The notes under the pieces were generated by a model. The model did not search any database. It had not been told where the DNA came from and saw only the letters and a list, made by a program, of their open reading frames with translations. From CAYREV01 sp964423345 (GTDB lineage: Bacteria; Bacteroidota; Rhodothermia; Balneolales; Balneolaceae): a DNA stretch of 20,738 bases. The position numbers and the translations under genes were made by a program. This document shows positions 6,218 to 15,725 of this stretch, piece by piece. The stretch is taken from contig CAYREV010000034.1 of assembly GCA_964423345.1 (NCBI GenBank), positions 1 to 20,738 of the forward strand. Reading direction: 5' to 3'. Numbering within the stretch: position 1 is the stretch's first letter; every line of letters starts with the position of its first letter.

Positions 6218-7241
6218 GAAACCACTCACAGTTTTCCTGCTGTTTATGCTCCCCCCGATGCTGTGCACGGCGCAGTACGACAGGGCCTCCTACGGAAACG
6301 AGCTCCCCTCCAAGATGCACCCCTACTGGTCGCCCGACGGAGACGAGATCGCTTTTGCGGCCTCCGACGCCGGTAATTTTGAAATCTATATTCTCGATCT
6401 GGGGACCGGGAAGGTCCAAAATCTCAGCCATCACCCGGCCCACGATTTCTACCCCTCCTGGTCGCCCTCGGGCAGGCATATCGCCTACTTCTCGGAACGG
6501 GAAGGCGACCACAAGAGTAAGTTTGAGCTGTACCTGGGCAAGGAACGCGAACAGCTACCCATCAACTCGGCAAGGGATGGAGAACTGCCTTCCTGGTCGC
6601 CCGACGGCCGACGCATCGCCTATCATTCGAACCGGGAGGTGAGCTACGAAATCTACACCGAAAAACGCAACGGCGACGACCTAGACAGGCTCACCTACAA
6701 CTTTTCGGACGACGTCTACCCCTTCTACTCCCCTGTGGAGGATAAGATACTGTTTCTCTCCAACCGCGACGGCAACTGGGAGATCTATACCATGAATGAA
6801 GACGGGTCCGAACAGAAACGGCTCACCCATACCCCCGGAGCCCATGAGCTCGACCCCACCTGGTCGCCGGACGGAAAACATATCGCCTTCAGCTCCAACC
6901 GAAGGGGCAATTTTGAGCTGTATGTGATGAATGCCGACGGCTCCCAACAGCAGCGCATCACCGGCAGCCGGGGCTTCGACCTGGGACCCATATGGTCGCC
7001 CGACGGACAGCAGATATTGTTTTCATCCAACAGGGAACAGAACTTTGATCTCTATACGGTGAATCGCGACGGGAGCGGGCTGCGGCGGCTGACCAGCGAC
7101 CCCGGAAAGGATTTCTACGGCTCGTGGTCGCCGGAGGGCGATAAGGTTCTATTCTCTTCCAACAGGGAGGGGTCCTATCATATCTATATACTGGAGCTGG
7201 AAAGCGGAACGGTCAGCCGTCTCCGTCTCCCCGACCTCTAA
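6216..7241 (+). CDS. Secreted TolB-like beta-propeller protein (WD40-like PD40 repeats)
   Basis: The 341-residue product starts with a signal peptide, MKPLTVFLLFMLPPMLCTAQ, with likely cleavage after CTAQ. The rest is seven PD40 repeats, each with a WSPDG-type turn followed by IAFSSNR and an EIY or LYVMN strand, as in YWSPDGDEIAFAAS, TWSPDGKHIAFSSNR and SWSPEGDKVLFSSNR. Seven copies suit a closed seven-bladed propeller, whereas TolB itself has six blades plus an N-terminal domain that is missing here. It should be periplasmic or surface-exposed and probably binds a protein or carbohydrate; no catalytic residues are apparent. The start is fixed by AGGAGG four bases upstream. Its stop lies seven bases from the stop of the convergent kinase gene, leaving no room for a separate terminator. 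Confidence 0.88.
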   Translation: MKPLTVFLLFMLPPMLCTAQYDRASYGNELPSKMHPYWSPDGDEIAFAASDAGNFEIYILDLGTGKVQNLSHHPAHDFYPSWSPSGRHIAYFSEREGDHKSKFELYLGKEREQLPINSARDGELPSWSPDGRRIAYHSNREVSYEIYTEKRNGDDLDRLTYNFSDDVYPFYSPVEDKILFLSNRDGNWEIYTMNEDGSEQKRLTHTPGAHELDPTWSPDGKHIAFSSNRRGNFELYVMNADGSQQQRITGSRGFDLGPIWSPDGQQILFSSNREQNFDLYTVNRDGSGLRRLTSDPGKDFYGSWSPEGDKVLFSSNREGSYHIYILELESGTVSRLRLPDL

Positions 7242-7248
7242 GCGGGCC

Positions 7249-10200
7249 TCAGGTATCTATCGGCACCTGCAGGGGCGCCTGCCTTTGTTCAAATTCAATG
7301 ACGAAGCGGGTGCCCTGATCCAGTCTTTCAATTTCGTATCTGGCCTCCAGCTGCTGTGCCAGGGTCCGGACCAGCGTCAGGCCCAGTGATTTAAACTGCT
7401 TCTCGCTTTTGTCGGGCAGCCCCCAGCCGTCATCCTCCACGCTGAAACAGATCGTCGAACCCTCTACCTGCCGAAAATTCAATTCAATCGTCCCCTCGCT
7501 GGCATCCTTGAAAGCGTGTTCGTAGGCATTGCTCAACAGTTCATGCAGTATCAACCCGCAGGGGATGCCCTGGTCGATACCCAGCTTAATGTCGTCTACG
7601 TTCAACTCCACATCGATATTTTTCCCCGCGTGGTTGAAGGAATAGCGGATAATATCAACCAGCTCTTCTATATATTTTTTAATATCTATGGCCGCCAATC
7701 TTTCGTTCTGGTAGAGCTTTTCGTGAATCATGGAAATAGACTGTATGCGACGCTGGCTTTCACCCAGTATCTTTGACGCAAAAGGATCTTCCGTATAGCC
7801 CCGCTGCAGGTCCAGCAACCCGGATATAACCGCCAGGTTGTTCTTTACCCGATGGTGGATCTCCTTGATCAGCACTTCCTTTTCGGCCAGGGCTTTCTGC
7901 AGATGCTCGGTCTGCTCATCCACCAGCTCCTTCAAACGCCGTTTTTCCAGCATCCCAAGCCGCATCCTGATGTAACCGTAAACCAGGCTGCCGGCCGCCA
8001 GCAACACCAGGGCGAAGAACCAGTAGGTTCTCCAAAAGGGATTGTCTATCGAAAAACTGTAGGAGGCCGCCTTGGTATAGGTTTTACGCGTTCCGCTCCG
8101 GGCCTGTACTTCAAAAGAGTAATTGCCCGGATTCAGGCTGGTATAGGTGGCGGTATTGGCAGTTGTGAGGGGCATCCAGTCCTCTTCAAAGCCTTTCAGC
8201 CGATAACGGTACTGCACATCCTCCGGGTTTTCATAATTCAGTCCTACAAAAGAAAAGGTATAGGAATCCTCTCCATAGGGAAATTGCACTTCCGGAAACA
8301 GCATTCGTCCGCCCCGGTATTGGATGCTATCGGTGTAATTCTTCCACTCTACCGCTTTGGAATTTCTCAACATATCCGTGATATGAACGGCGGCAGGTGA
8401 CTCGCTTTCGGTCTGTTTCAGCCTGGAAATATCCAGCTTCAGAGCCCCGTCCATGCTTCCGAACCAGGCATTGCCGTGTTGGTCGACTGCCAGTGCCCTA
8501 AAATTGAACTCGGTGCCCAGGCCCCGTTCCGAAAGCGCGTAATGAACCAGTTCCATAGTGCCCGTCTTGCGGTAAGTCGGCACGTCAAGCCGGTTAAGCC
8601 CTCCGTTGGTCGACTGCCACAAGTGCCCCTCTTCATCGAACCAGATGGCATGAGTCTCCACCAGGTTCATGCCCGCATCCTTTCCAAAATTTTCGACGGT
8701 ATAGGTGCTGTCGTCCTCCTGAGGCTTCACCACCGAAACCCCGCCGCCGGTTCCCAGCCAGATATAGCGATCCTCGTCGAAGGTAATGAAGTTGATCTCG
8801 TCGTTGGAGAGGCCTTCGCTGAAGCTGATATTGGTAAAACTGCTGCCGTCGTAGATGCTCAGCCCGTCCCGGGTCCCGATGTACAGGCTGCCATCCGGCC
8901 CTTCGCGAACCGTCTGCACCACATTGCCCGCCATTCCGTCGTGTATTGTATAATGATCCCGCTTATCCCCTTCCAGGCGATACAGTCCCTCGTCGGTGGA
9001 AATCCATAATACCTGTTTTGAATCCACATACAGGTCGTAGGTAAACCACTTCTCCAGGCCGTGTTTTTCGGTGAAATTATAGAAACGCCGCCCGTCGTAT
9101 TCCATCAGGGTCTGATCCGGCATCAGGAACAGCATGTTGCCGTTGGGCAGCTCTTCCATCTCCCAGATATGTTCGTTCTCATAACTTCCGGGCAGCGGGT
9201 ATTGGCGGACCTTCTCCCCGTCATACGACTGGATACCTTCGGTTGTTGCGAACCAGCGGGTCCCCTGCCGGTCGATAAACACGCTCAGCACCTCATTGGT
9301 CGTCAGGCCGACTTCCTCGTCGTAAAATGCAAAGGCGTCCCCCCGGTAGAGGTTCACCCCGTTTTCGTCGGTGGCGATCCACATGTTCCGGTCCCGGTCC
9401 TCATAAAACTCATAGATATAATTGCTGCTGAGCCCGTTTTCCCTGGTAAAATGCCGGTATTTTCCGTCCTCATAGACAAACAATCCCTTGGCCTCTGTCG
9501 CAATCCAGATCTTCCCGTCGGATGCCGTCGCTACATCGAAAATGTAGTTCAGAGTGATCCCGTTGATCTCCTTCACGGCGGTAAACGTTTCCCCGTCCCA
9601 GATCGTCAGTCCGTCGCTGGTGGCAAACCAGAGGTTCCCATCCCGGTCCCGGGTAATCCGGTATACCTTCCGCCCGCTCAGGCCGTCCTCAACAGTGTAA
9701 TTAGTAAAATGCCCGTTTTTATAAACCGATATACCTTCCTGGGTGCCCATCCAGATGCTCCCGTCTCCCGCCTTCCAAAAATCCCAGACCGAGTTACTGG
9801 GCAGCCCGTCGCTTTTCGTCAGCCTCTTCAGCCCGCCGTCCTCATAGATAAATACCCCTCCCCGGTAGGTACCGAACCAAATTTCGCCTTTATTCATCTC
9901 CTTGATCTGGTACACCTCGAAATGGGAAAGGGAGTCGTCGGGAAAGGGATTATAGAGGCTGTCGGCCCGGAACCGCATAACCCCTCCCGGAAGGTTGGCC
10001 ACCCATAGCCGTCCCCCGGAGTCTTCAAAAACCTGCTGTACGGAATTGTTTCTCAGCCCGTCGTCGGTGGTATAGGTGGTAAAGGAGTTGCCGTCAAAAC
10101 GGCTGAGCCCGCCCCCGCTGGTCGCCATCCAGATAAAGCCGTCACCTGCTTGATGGATATCATGTACCTGTGCATGGGGAAGTCCTTCATTCACCGAATA

Positions 10201-10296
10201 GATCTTAAAATTGTACCGTTGCGACCATGCCGAGAGTGGCATGAGCAAAATTACAATCGCCAGGAGTAACCCATTCTTTTTGATCGCTTCTTTCAT
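7249..10296 (-). CDS. Sensor histidine kinase with two-component regulator propeller, Y_Y_Y and HisKA_2 domains
   Basis: The 1015-residue product has a signal peptide (about 1-25, ending SAWSQ). About 14 short propeller repeats of the WxATxxGxxxYDG type fill roughly residues 30-620, enough for two seven-bladed propellers. A Y_Y_Y domain follows (about 670-735; VQYRYRLKGFEEDW), then one transmembrane helix (about 755-775; FALVLLAAGSLVYGY). The cytoplasmic part has a coiled stretch, the HisKA_2 dimerisation box EIHHRVKNNLAVISGLL (phosphoacceptor His814 or His815) and an ATPase domain with HELLSNAYEHAF and DDGWGLPD. In Bacteroidota such periplasmic modules usually sense polysaccharide or other nutrient ligands. 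No receiver or AraC output domain is fused, unlike hybrid systems. The second kinase lies 248 bp upstream. No response regulator is in sight. Confidence 0.95.
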   Translation of the reverse strand: MKEAIKKNGLLLAIVILLMPLSAWSQRYNFKIYSVNEGLPHAQVHDIHQAGDGFIWMATSGGGLSRFDGNSFTTYTTDDGLRNNSVQQVFEDSGGRLWVANLPGGVMRFRADSLYNPFPDDSLSHFEVYQIKEMNKGEIWFGTYRGGVFIYEDGGLKRLTKSDGLPSNSVWDFWKAGDGSIWMGTQEGISVYKNGHFTNYTVEDGLSGRKVYRITRDRDGNLWFATSDGLTIWDGETFTAVKEINGITLNYIFDVATASDGKIWIATEAKGLFVYEDGKYRHFTRENGLSSNYIYEFYEDRDRNMWIATDENGVNLYRGDAFAFYDEEVGLTTNEVLSVFIDRQGTRWFATTEGIQSYDGEKVRQYPLPGSYENEHIWEMEELPNGNMLFLMPDQTLMEYDGRRFYNFTEKHGLEKWFTYDLYVDSKQVLWISTDEGLYRLEGDKRDHYTIHDGMAGNVVQTVREGPDGSLYIGTRDGLSIYDGSSFTNISFSEGLSNDEINFITFDEDRYIWLGTGGGVSVVKPQEDDSTYTVENFGKDAGMNLVETHAIWFDEEGHLWQSTNGGLNRLDVPTYRKTGTMELVHYALSERGLGTEFNFRALAVDQHGNAWFGSMDGALKLDISRLKQTESESPAAVHITDMLRNSKAVEWKNYTDSIQYRGGRMLFPEVQFPYGEDSYTFSFVGLNYENPEDVQYRYRLKGFEEDWMPLTTANTATYTSLNPGNYSFEVQARSGTRKTYTKAASYSFSIDNPFWRTYWFFALVLLAAGSLVYGYIRMRLGMLEKRRLKELVDEQTEHLQKALAEKEVLIKEIHHRVKNNLAVISGLLDLQRGYTEDPFASKILGESQRRIQSISMIHEKLYQNERLAAIDIKKYIEELVDIIRYSFNHAGKNIDVELNVDDIKLGIDQGIPCGLILHELLSNAYEHAFKDASEGTIELNFRQVEGSTICFSVEDDGWGLPDKSEKQFKSLGLTLVRTLAQQLEARYEIERLDQGTRFVIEFEQRQAPLQVPIDT

Positions 10297-10499
10297 GGGG
10301 ATATTATTATAGGTAATGCTGAATATAATAGATTTTTAAGGGTGGCCGCTTCCCTTACACCGGCTGTAAGTTTTCGATTGCCTGCACCTTGCAGAATCCC
10401 ATTCTATTTCCAAACGTCTATACAACCCCTGCTTATTTATACGATAGGCCGGATTCCACTCATTATTATTCAATCCGTGACATCACAATTCGTTGCGAA

Positions 10500-10520
10500 C
10501 CGTATATTGTTAATATACGG
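10500..10520. repeat. Perfect 9-bp inverted repeat between the two kinase genes
   Basis: CCGTATATT (10500-10508), a three-base GTT loop and AATATACGG (10512-10520) form a perfect hairpin 24 bases past the stop codon of the upstream kinase. No T-run follows on the minus strand, so a standard intrinsic terminator is not supported. It could be an operator for the downstream kinase or an RNA 3'-end stabiliser. Confidence 0.45.
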
Positions 10521-10544
10521 ATTATCCTAACAAATTTCGCGGTT

Positions 10545-12350
10545 CTAGGCAACTGAAGCCGCCTTAAACCGGATGGAAAAGGAAACACCCTCGCTGTTAT
10601 TAATCTCCAGGTCTCCTTCCAGCTGCTCCACCAGGGTCCTGACCAGCGACAGCCCCAGGGAACTCTCCCCCTTGCTGTAGTCCTCGGGCAGCCCCATACC
10701 GTCGTCGGCAACCTCCAGGTGGACCTCCTCATCCGGTTTCTGCAGGCGGATATGAATGGTGCCCTTTTGTTGCTCTCCAAAAGCGTACTTGTAGGCGTTG
10801 ACGATCAGCTCATTGAGCAGCAGTGAACAGGGTATGGCCTGGGTGATATTCAGGGCCACCGATTCGAGCTCCGTTTTGATATCCACGCTGACTTCAGAAT
10901 CCGATTCCCGGTAGGTTCGCTCGATGGCGTCGAGCAGTCCCGATATGTAGCGGTCGAACTGTATATAGGACAGTTTGTCGGACTGATACAGCTTTTCGTG
11001 GATGAGGGCTATGGACTGAACCCTCATCTGGCTGTCTTTCAGAGCCCCTTCCGCCGTCTCGTCATCCGTTTCCCATATCTGCATCTGCAGCAGGCCCGAA
11101 ATGACGGCGAGGTTGTTTTTGACCCGGTGATGGATCTCCGCCAGCAAAACCTCCTTCTCCTTCAGGGAGTCACTTATTTTCTTCTCCGCCTCCTTGCGCC
11201 TGCTAATGTCGCCGGCCACACAGACCTTCCCCTGTACGGCTCCCCGGCCGTCGTGAATGGGGGCGATGGAGTAACTTACCGGGATGGTTTCGCCCATCGA
11301 GGTGCGCAGACTGCCTTCCCTGGTTCCGTCGGACAAAATTTTCGCTTCCTCCCCATTGGCATCGCCCACAAAAAACGTTTCCAGGGGCCTGCCCCGGGCC
11401 TCCTCCCGCTCATAGCCCAGCATGTTTAAGGCGGAGCCGTTAATCCGCTGAATATTGCCCTCTCCGTCGGTGACTATCAGGGCATCTTTCATCGACTCGA
11501 TGATATCGTTCATGAAGTTCTTCGACACCGTAATTTTACTGAGGTTTTCGGCCATCCGGTTAAACTCCGCGGCCAGGTCTCCGATCTCGTCATTCGAATC
11601 GATCGATATGCGTTCGTCGAGGTTGCCGGCTCCGATGTGCTGGGCTGCCACGGACAGATCCTTGAGCGGGTACGCCACCGACCGGTATAACAGTACCGTC
11701 AGCAGGATGGACAGCAGCACGGCCCCGCCTGTGGCGAAAATCAGAAAGGTGCCCGCCTCCTTAAGCTGTTCGTTCAGATAGGTTATTTCACGGTCGAGAT
11801 TCTCCTGCGTCTGGTCGCGGAGCCTGTCAACCAGCGGAAGCAGGTTGCTCCTGAAATAAGGCTCAATGGTCACCGTAAAGAATTCCTTACCGTCGCTATG
11901 GCTGTTCTTGGCCAGTACCAGCAGTTCGTCTATCAACGCCCCGTAAATTTCAAACCGGTCATTAAGCTTCTCCAGTATCTCACGGTTTTCCTTCAGGGAG
12001 CTGCCGGTCGAATCGGCCAGCTGCCGGAAATTATCCAGGTTGGTTTTCAGGGTGGATAGAGCCCTGTCCACCTGTTGTTCGGCTTTCTGGGTATTGATGT
12101 CCGCCTCCCTCTTGTCGGTGCTGAGGCTTTTACGGTATCGGTCTTCCAGGAAGTACTGGATATTGATCAGGCTTCGGTACAGCTGCAGGCCCATCTCGCC
12201 GGAGAGGTTTAACTTCTCCACGGCCTTTTCGCTTTCCTTGAATATCCGGTTCCTGAACTGGTTGTTCAGGTATTGAGAGATACCGCCGATACTAATCAGC
12301 AGCAGCGTAATCCCCGTAAAGCTGACTATCAGTTTCGTGCTAAACTTCAT
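10545..12350 (-). CDS. Membrane sensor histidine kinase: helical periplasmic sensor, HAMP, PAS, HisKA_2, HATPase
   Basis: The 601-residue product has a first transmembrane helix at about 7-27, a mostly helical periplasmic region (about 28-198) like four-helix-bundle or CHASE3 sensors, and a second helix at about 201-222. A HAMP linker (about 223-275; DEIGDLAAEFNRMAENL) and a PAS domain (about 280-395; DALIVTDGEGNIQRINGSAL) follow. The kinase core has EIHHRVKNNLAVISGLL (His407 or His408) and an ATPase domain with LLNELIVNAYKYAF and DDGMGLPED. The core box is identical over 17 residues to that of the next kinase. It lies 57 bp downstream of the 2-oxo acid dehydrogenase gene on the same strand, so read-through is possible. 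The ligand and partner regulator are unknown. Confidence 0.94.
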   Translation of the reverse strand: MKFSTKLIVSFTGITLLLISIGGISQYLNNQFRNRIFKESEKAVEKLNLSGEMGLQLYRSLINIQYFLEDRYRKSLSTDKREADINTQKAEQQVDRALSTLKTNLDNFRQLADSTGSSLKENREILEKLNDRFEIYGALIDELLVLAKNSHSDGKEFFTVTIEPYFRSNLLPLVDRLRDQTQENLDREITYLNEQLKEAGTFLIFATGGAVLLSILLTVLLYRSVAYPLKDLSVAAQHIGAGNLDERISIDSNDEIGDLAAEFNRMAENLSKITVSKNFMNDIIESMKDALIVTDGEGNIQRINGSALNMLGYEREEARGRPLETFFVGDANGEEAKILSDGTREGSLRTSMGETIPVSYSIAPIHDGRGAVQGKVCVAGDISRRKEAEKKISDSLKEKEVLLAEIHHRVKNNLAVISGLLQMQIWETDDETAEGALKDSQMRVQSIALIHEKLYQSDKLSYIQFDRYISGLLDAIERTYRESDSEVSVDIKTELESVALNITQAIPCSLLLNELIVNAYKYAFGEQQKGTIHIRLQKPDEEVHLEVADDGMGLPEDYSKGESSLGLSLVRTLVEQLEGDLEINNSEGVSFSIRFKAASVA

Positions 12351-12407
12351 ATTGATGATCTGTATGTTCTGGCTTCTCCCTAATCAGTTAGTCAGCGTCA
12401 CTCTCTC

Positions 12408-14510
12408 TCAGAATGCCAACAGATTTTTCATTTTTTTTGAAATCGCCTCAACCCCGGGCAGCACCGAGTTCATCAGTCCCACATTATAGGGCATCGGTAT
12501 ATCAGGCATGGTAAGGCGTTCAATCGGAGCATCCAAATATTTGAAGGCCTCCTGGGACAGCACCGCGCTTATTTCGGATCCAAAGCCGGCGGTCTTGGTA
12601 TCTTCATGTACGATCAGGCAGCGGTTGGTCTTTCTGAGTGACGACAGGACTGCCTCCTTATCCCACGGCATCAGCGTACGCAGGTCGATGATGTCGGCCG
12701 ATATGCCGGCCTCCTCTGCCGCCGCTTCACACCGCTCACACATGGCTCCCCAGGTCACTATGGTCATCTCCTCTCCCTCCTGCAGCAGCTTCGCCTTGCC
12801 CAGGGGCACCACATACCGGTCGCCGGGATACGGTTTGCGCGCATACTTGGCATCCAGCAGGTTCCGGTGTTCAAAAAAGATCGTCGGGTTATTACTGCGC
12901 ATCGCACTTCTCAGCAGTCCCACCGCATCCTGGGCGTTACTGGGAAACACCAGCTGCCATCCCACCGCATGCAGGAAGAAAACCTCGTTGCACATGCTGT
13001 GCCAGGGATCCCCGCACTTGGCAAACCCGCCGGGCATGCGCACCACGATGGGGGCGGCAAACTTGTTGGCCGTACGCCACCGTATGGTCCCGCAGTTGTT
13101 AAGCTGCTCGGTGGCCGGGTCGGCGTATTTCCTGAACTGTATCTCGGCCACCGGCACCATGCCTGCGTAGGCAAGTCCCACGGCCCGGCCGATGATGCCC
13201 TCTTCCGATAGGCTGGTGTCGAAGACCCGCTCCTCGCCAAAGGTGCTCTGCAAGCCCATTGTGGCTGCATGAACCCCGCCCTTGGCCCCTACATCCTCGC
13301 CGAAGACCATCACCCTGGGATTGGTTTCCAGCTCATACTCCAGGGTTCGCCGAATAGCTTCCACAATATTTATTCGCTGTTTCTCCGGCTCCGGCTCTTC
13401 GGACGATTCGGGAAATTCGATCCCCTCGGGAGCCACGCCGCCCACCAGCTGCAGATCCGGCGAGCCATCCTCGTTCGTTTCGGCAAAAGCATAGCGCCGG
13501 GTTTGGCCGGTGTCGGGCTCCGGGCGTTCCAGGGCGGCCCGGGCGGCCTTTTTGACCTCCTCGGCGGCCTCTTTTTCCATCTTATTCCAGGCTGACTCCT
13601 CCAGATGGCCGGGTACCAGGAATGTTTTCAGATGGTCCAACGGGTCGTTGCCTCGTTCCTCTTCCATCAGCTCCTCGTCCTTATACGACTGGTTGTCCTG
13701 GTAGGAGTGGCCCGTCAGCCTGGGCATGGTCAGGTGAACAAGGGCCGGGCCCCTGCGGTCGCGCACATACTGCACCGACTCGTTGAGCATGGTGGCCGAT
13801 TCGGCCGGGTCGGTACCGTCGCCGTCAAAAATTCTCAGGTTTTTAAAGGAGTACAGGTTTTTGGCAATATTGCCGCCCGGCGTCTGGAAATCGGCCGGAA
13901 CGGAGATACCGTAGTTGTTATCCTCAATATAGAAAAGTACGGGCAGGTCCAGTGTGGTGGCCATGGTCAGCGCCGACCAGAAACCGTTGGTCGCCACCGA
14001 TCCGTCGCCTCCCAGTATCACCGATATGGCTCCTTCGTAGTCTTCATCACCCAGCACCTTCCGCCGGTATTCAATGCCCTGGGCCCATCCGACAGCCGGG
14101 GTGTACTGCGAACCCACGTCGCCGGCCATCGGCAAGACGGTAGGGCCATCCAGGCCGGGTTTGTTGCATACCACGCCGATATCGCGTCCGTCGCTGTATC
14201 CCCCCGACTTTCCCATGGGGCCTGCCATGGCATCCTCAATGCTCAGTCCCAGCGAAAGCAGCAAGGGACGGGAACGGTAGTAGGCACTCGCCGCATCGTG
14301 CGGGTGGTCGATCAGCGAACCCAGCAGCACCTGCCCCAGCTCATGTCCCCGGGCCGAAAACTGATAGAGCACCTCCCCGGCGGGCACCAGCTCATTTTCT
14401 TCCTTGTGGTCCATGGCCCGAGACCGGAAGATGGTACCTGCAACACCTTCCCAGTCGAACTTCTGCATCACGGATTCATCTATGGATTCCTTTTCTTTGG
14501 TAGAAGACAT
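12408..14510 (-). CDS. Fused alpha/beta E1 component of a branched-chain 2-oxo acid dehydrogenase complex
   Basis: The 700-residue product joins both E1 subunits. The alpha part (about 20-325) has the thiamine diphosphate motif GDGSVATNGF (from residue 168) to EDNN (to 199), the PMAGDVGSQYTPAVG block and the loop LTGHSYQDNQSYKDE. After an acidic linker (about 345-378) comes the beta part (about 379-700) with MVFGEDVGAKGGVH (Glu405), DTSLSEEGIIGRAVGLAYAG and IDLRTLMPWDKEAV. E1 decarboxylates 2-oxoisovalerate and related oxo acids and passes the acyl group to lipoyl-E2. No E2 or E3 genes are in the window. The fused layout is common in Bacteroidota relatives. A HisC-like aminotransferase gene ends 18 bp upstream, so both are probably cotranscribed. 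Pyruvate as substrate is less likely. Confidence 0.94.
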   Translation of the reverse strand: MSSTKEKESIDESVMQKFDWEGVAGTIFRSRAMDHKEENELVPAGEVLYQFSARGHELGQVLLGSLIDHPHDAASAYYRSRPLLLSLGLSIEDAMAGPMGKSGGYSDGRDIGVVCNKPGLDGPTVLPMAGDVGSQYTPAVGWAQGIEYRRKVLGDEDYEGAISVILGGDGSVATNGFWSALTMATTLDLPVLFYIEDNNYGISVPADFQTPGGNIAKNLYSFKNLRIFDGDGTDPAESATMLNESVQYVRDRRGPALVHLTMPRLTGHSYQDNQSYKDEELMEEERGNDPLDHLKTFLVPGHLEESAWNKMEKEAAEEVKKAARAALERPEPDTGQTRRYAFAETNEDGSPDLQLVGGVAPEGIEFPESSEEPEPEKQRINIVEAIRRTLEYELETNPRVMVFGEDVGAKGGVHAATMGLQSTFGEERVFDTSLSEEGIIGRAVGLAYAGMVPVAEIQFRKYADPATEQLNNCGTIRWRTANKFAAPIVVRMPGGFAKCGDPWHSMCNEVFFLHAVGWQLVFPSNAQDAVGLLRSAMRSNNPTIFFEHRNLLDAKYARKPYPGDRYVVPLGKAKLLQEGEEMTIVTWGAMCERCEAAAEEAGISADIIDLRTLMPWDKEAVLSSLRKTNRCLIVHEDTKTAGFGSEISAVLSQEAFKYLDAPIERLTMPDIPMPYNVGLMNSVLPGVEAISKKMKNLLAF

Positions 14511-14528
14511 ATAAAACGTTGATTCAGC

Positions 14529-15641
14529 TTATCGATTTAACACTTTCAGAAAACTCTGCTCGAAATGATCCATCTCTTCATCCGTGCCGATGGTTATTCG
14601 AACGCAATGGGGCAGCCCGAAGGCATGGATCCTGCGCAATATCACTCCCTCCTCCAACATGGCCTGGGTAAAATCCGCGGCCTCCTGTTCTGTAGGCAGC
14701 TCCATCATCACCGAATTGGCTATGGAGGGGGCATAGGATATATCCTGCTTTTCAAAAAAATCATAGAGGCGCGCTCTCCCCTTTTCCACAAGGCGGACGC
14801 TCCGGCCCAGGAAATCCTCATCCTCCAAGGCGGCTATGGCCGCGTGCTGGGCCAGGGTGGTCGGTTCAAACGTCAGTTTAGTTTTGAGCATGTTCCCGAT
14901 CAGCCGTTTGGGTCCCATGCCGTAACCGATCCTGAAGCCCGCCAGCCCGTATGCTTTTGAAAAAGTGCGCAGCGTTATGACGTTATCATATCCGTAATCC
15001 AGGGCATGGGGGTAGTCGTCAACCTCCCTGGCATACTCGTAATAGGCTTCGTCCATGATAACCAGCACATCTGCCGGGATGCGCTCCATAAATGCTTCAA
15101 ACTCCTTTTTGGTGATATAGGTGCCCGTCGGGTTGTTCGGGTTGGCAATATAGATCATCTTGGTCCGATCGCTAACCGCCTCCGCCATCGCATCCAGGTC
15201 AAAGCGGTAGCTGTCGGTTACCGGCACCAGCTTCAGCGAAATGCCCCGGATGTTGGCCTGTACAAAGAAGCCCACGAAGGTGGCATTTGCCGTTACGGCC
15301 TCTTCATGATTCAGGAAAAACGTCCGGCAAAGATTGGCGATTACACTCTCCGAGCCGGCAGCCACAATGATGTTTTCGGGATCCACCCCGTTGCGGCCGG
15401 CCAGCATCGATCGAAGCTGCCTGGATGCGGGGTCGGGGTAGTCCTGAACTTGCTTCATCCCCTTTTTTACGGCCTCTTGGACCCGGGGGCTGCAACCCAG
15501 GCGGTTTTCGTTTGAGGCCAGCTTCGAGATGCGGTCGGGCTTATACGCTTCCCTGACCTCTTCAATGGTCTTGCCGGCCACATAGGGCTTCAGATCCCTG
15601 ATATTATGGGGAACAAGCGTACGGCTTTGATTTTTATGCAT
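14529..15641 (-). CDS. hisC: HisC-like class I/II aminotransferase (histidinol-phosphate or aromatic amino acid type)
   Basis: The 370-residue product is a fold-type I aminotransferase of HisC length. It has LKPYVAGKTIEEV near residues 17-29, the substrate-loop KLASNENRLGCSP near 40-52, ANPNNPTGTY near 166-175, Asp197 in MDEAYYEY and the PLP lysine Lys229 in RTFSKAYGLAGFRIGYGM. HisC makes histidinol phosphate from imidazole-acetol phosphate, but many relatives transaminate aromatic or other amino acids. No other his genes are nearby, and the gene is 18 bp upstream of a branched-chain oxo-acid dehydrogenase E1. This favours a catabolic role that supplies the oxo acid. All expected catalytic residues are present, unlike in the class IV protein at 1759-2685. 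The start ATG at 15641 gives a normal N-terminus. Confidence 0.9.
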   Translation of the reverse strand: MHKNQSRTLVPHNIRDLKPYVAGKTIEEVREAYKPDRISKLASNENRLGCSPRVQEAVKKGMKQVQDYPDPASRQLRSMLAGRNGVDPENIIVAAGSESVIANLCRTFFLNHEEAVTANATFVGFFVQANIRGISLKLVPVTDSYRFDLDAMAEAVSDRTKMIYIANPNNPTGTYITKKEFEAFMERIPADVLVIMDEAYYEYAREVDDYPHALDYGYDNVITLRTFSKAYGLAGFRIGYGMGPKRLIGNMLKTKLTFEPTTLAQHAAIAALEDEDFLGRSVRLVEKGRARLYDFFEKQDISYAPSIANSVMMELPTEQEAADFTQAMLEEGVILRRIHAFGLPHCVRITIGTDEEMDHFEQSFLKVLNR

Positions 15642-15725
15642 AAAAACGTAACAAATTACTCTTCAAAACAGTGCGTTTGGCCATCCAAAAACAACCGTCA
15701 ACACACATGGAATAGCGGTTTCTAA

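Noticed and set aside
10545..12350. The two kinases as a split or duplicated hybrid two-component protein
   Set aside because: Each has its own membrane segments and a complete kinase core, and no receiver or AraC domain was found in the gap or in any frame nearby.
13605..14522. 305-residue plus-strand frame over the E1 dehydrogenase gene
   Set aside because: It is antisense to highly conserved E1 alpha sequence and shows no family motif.
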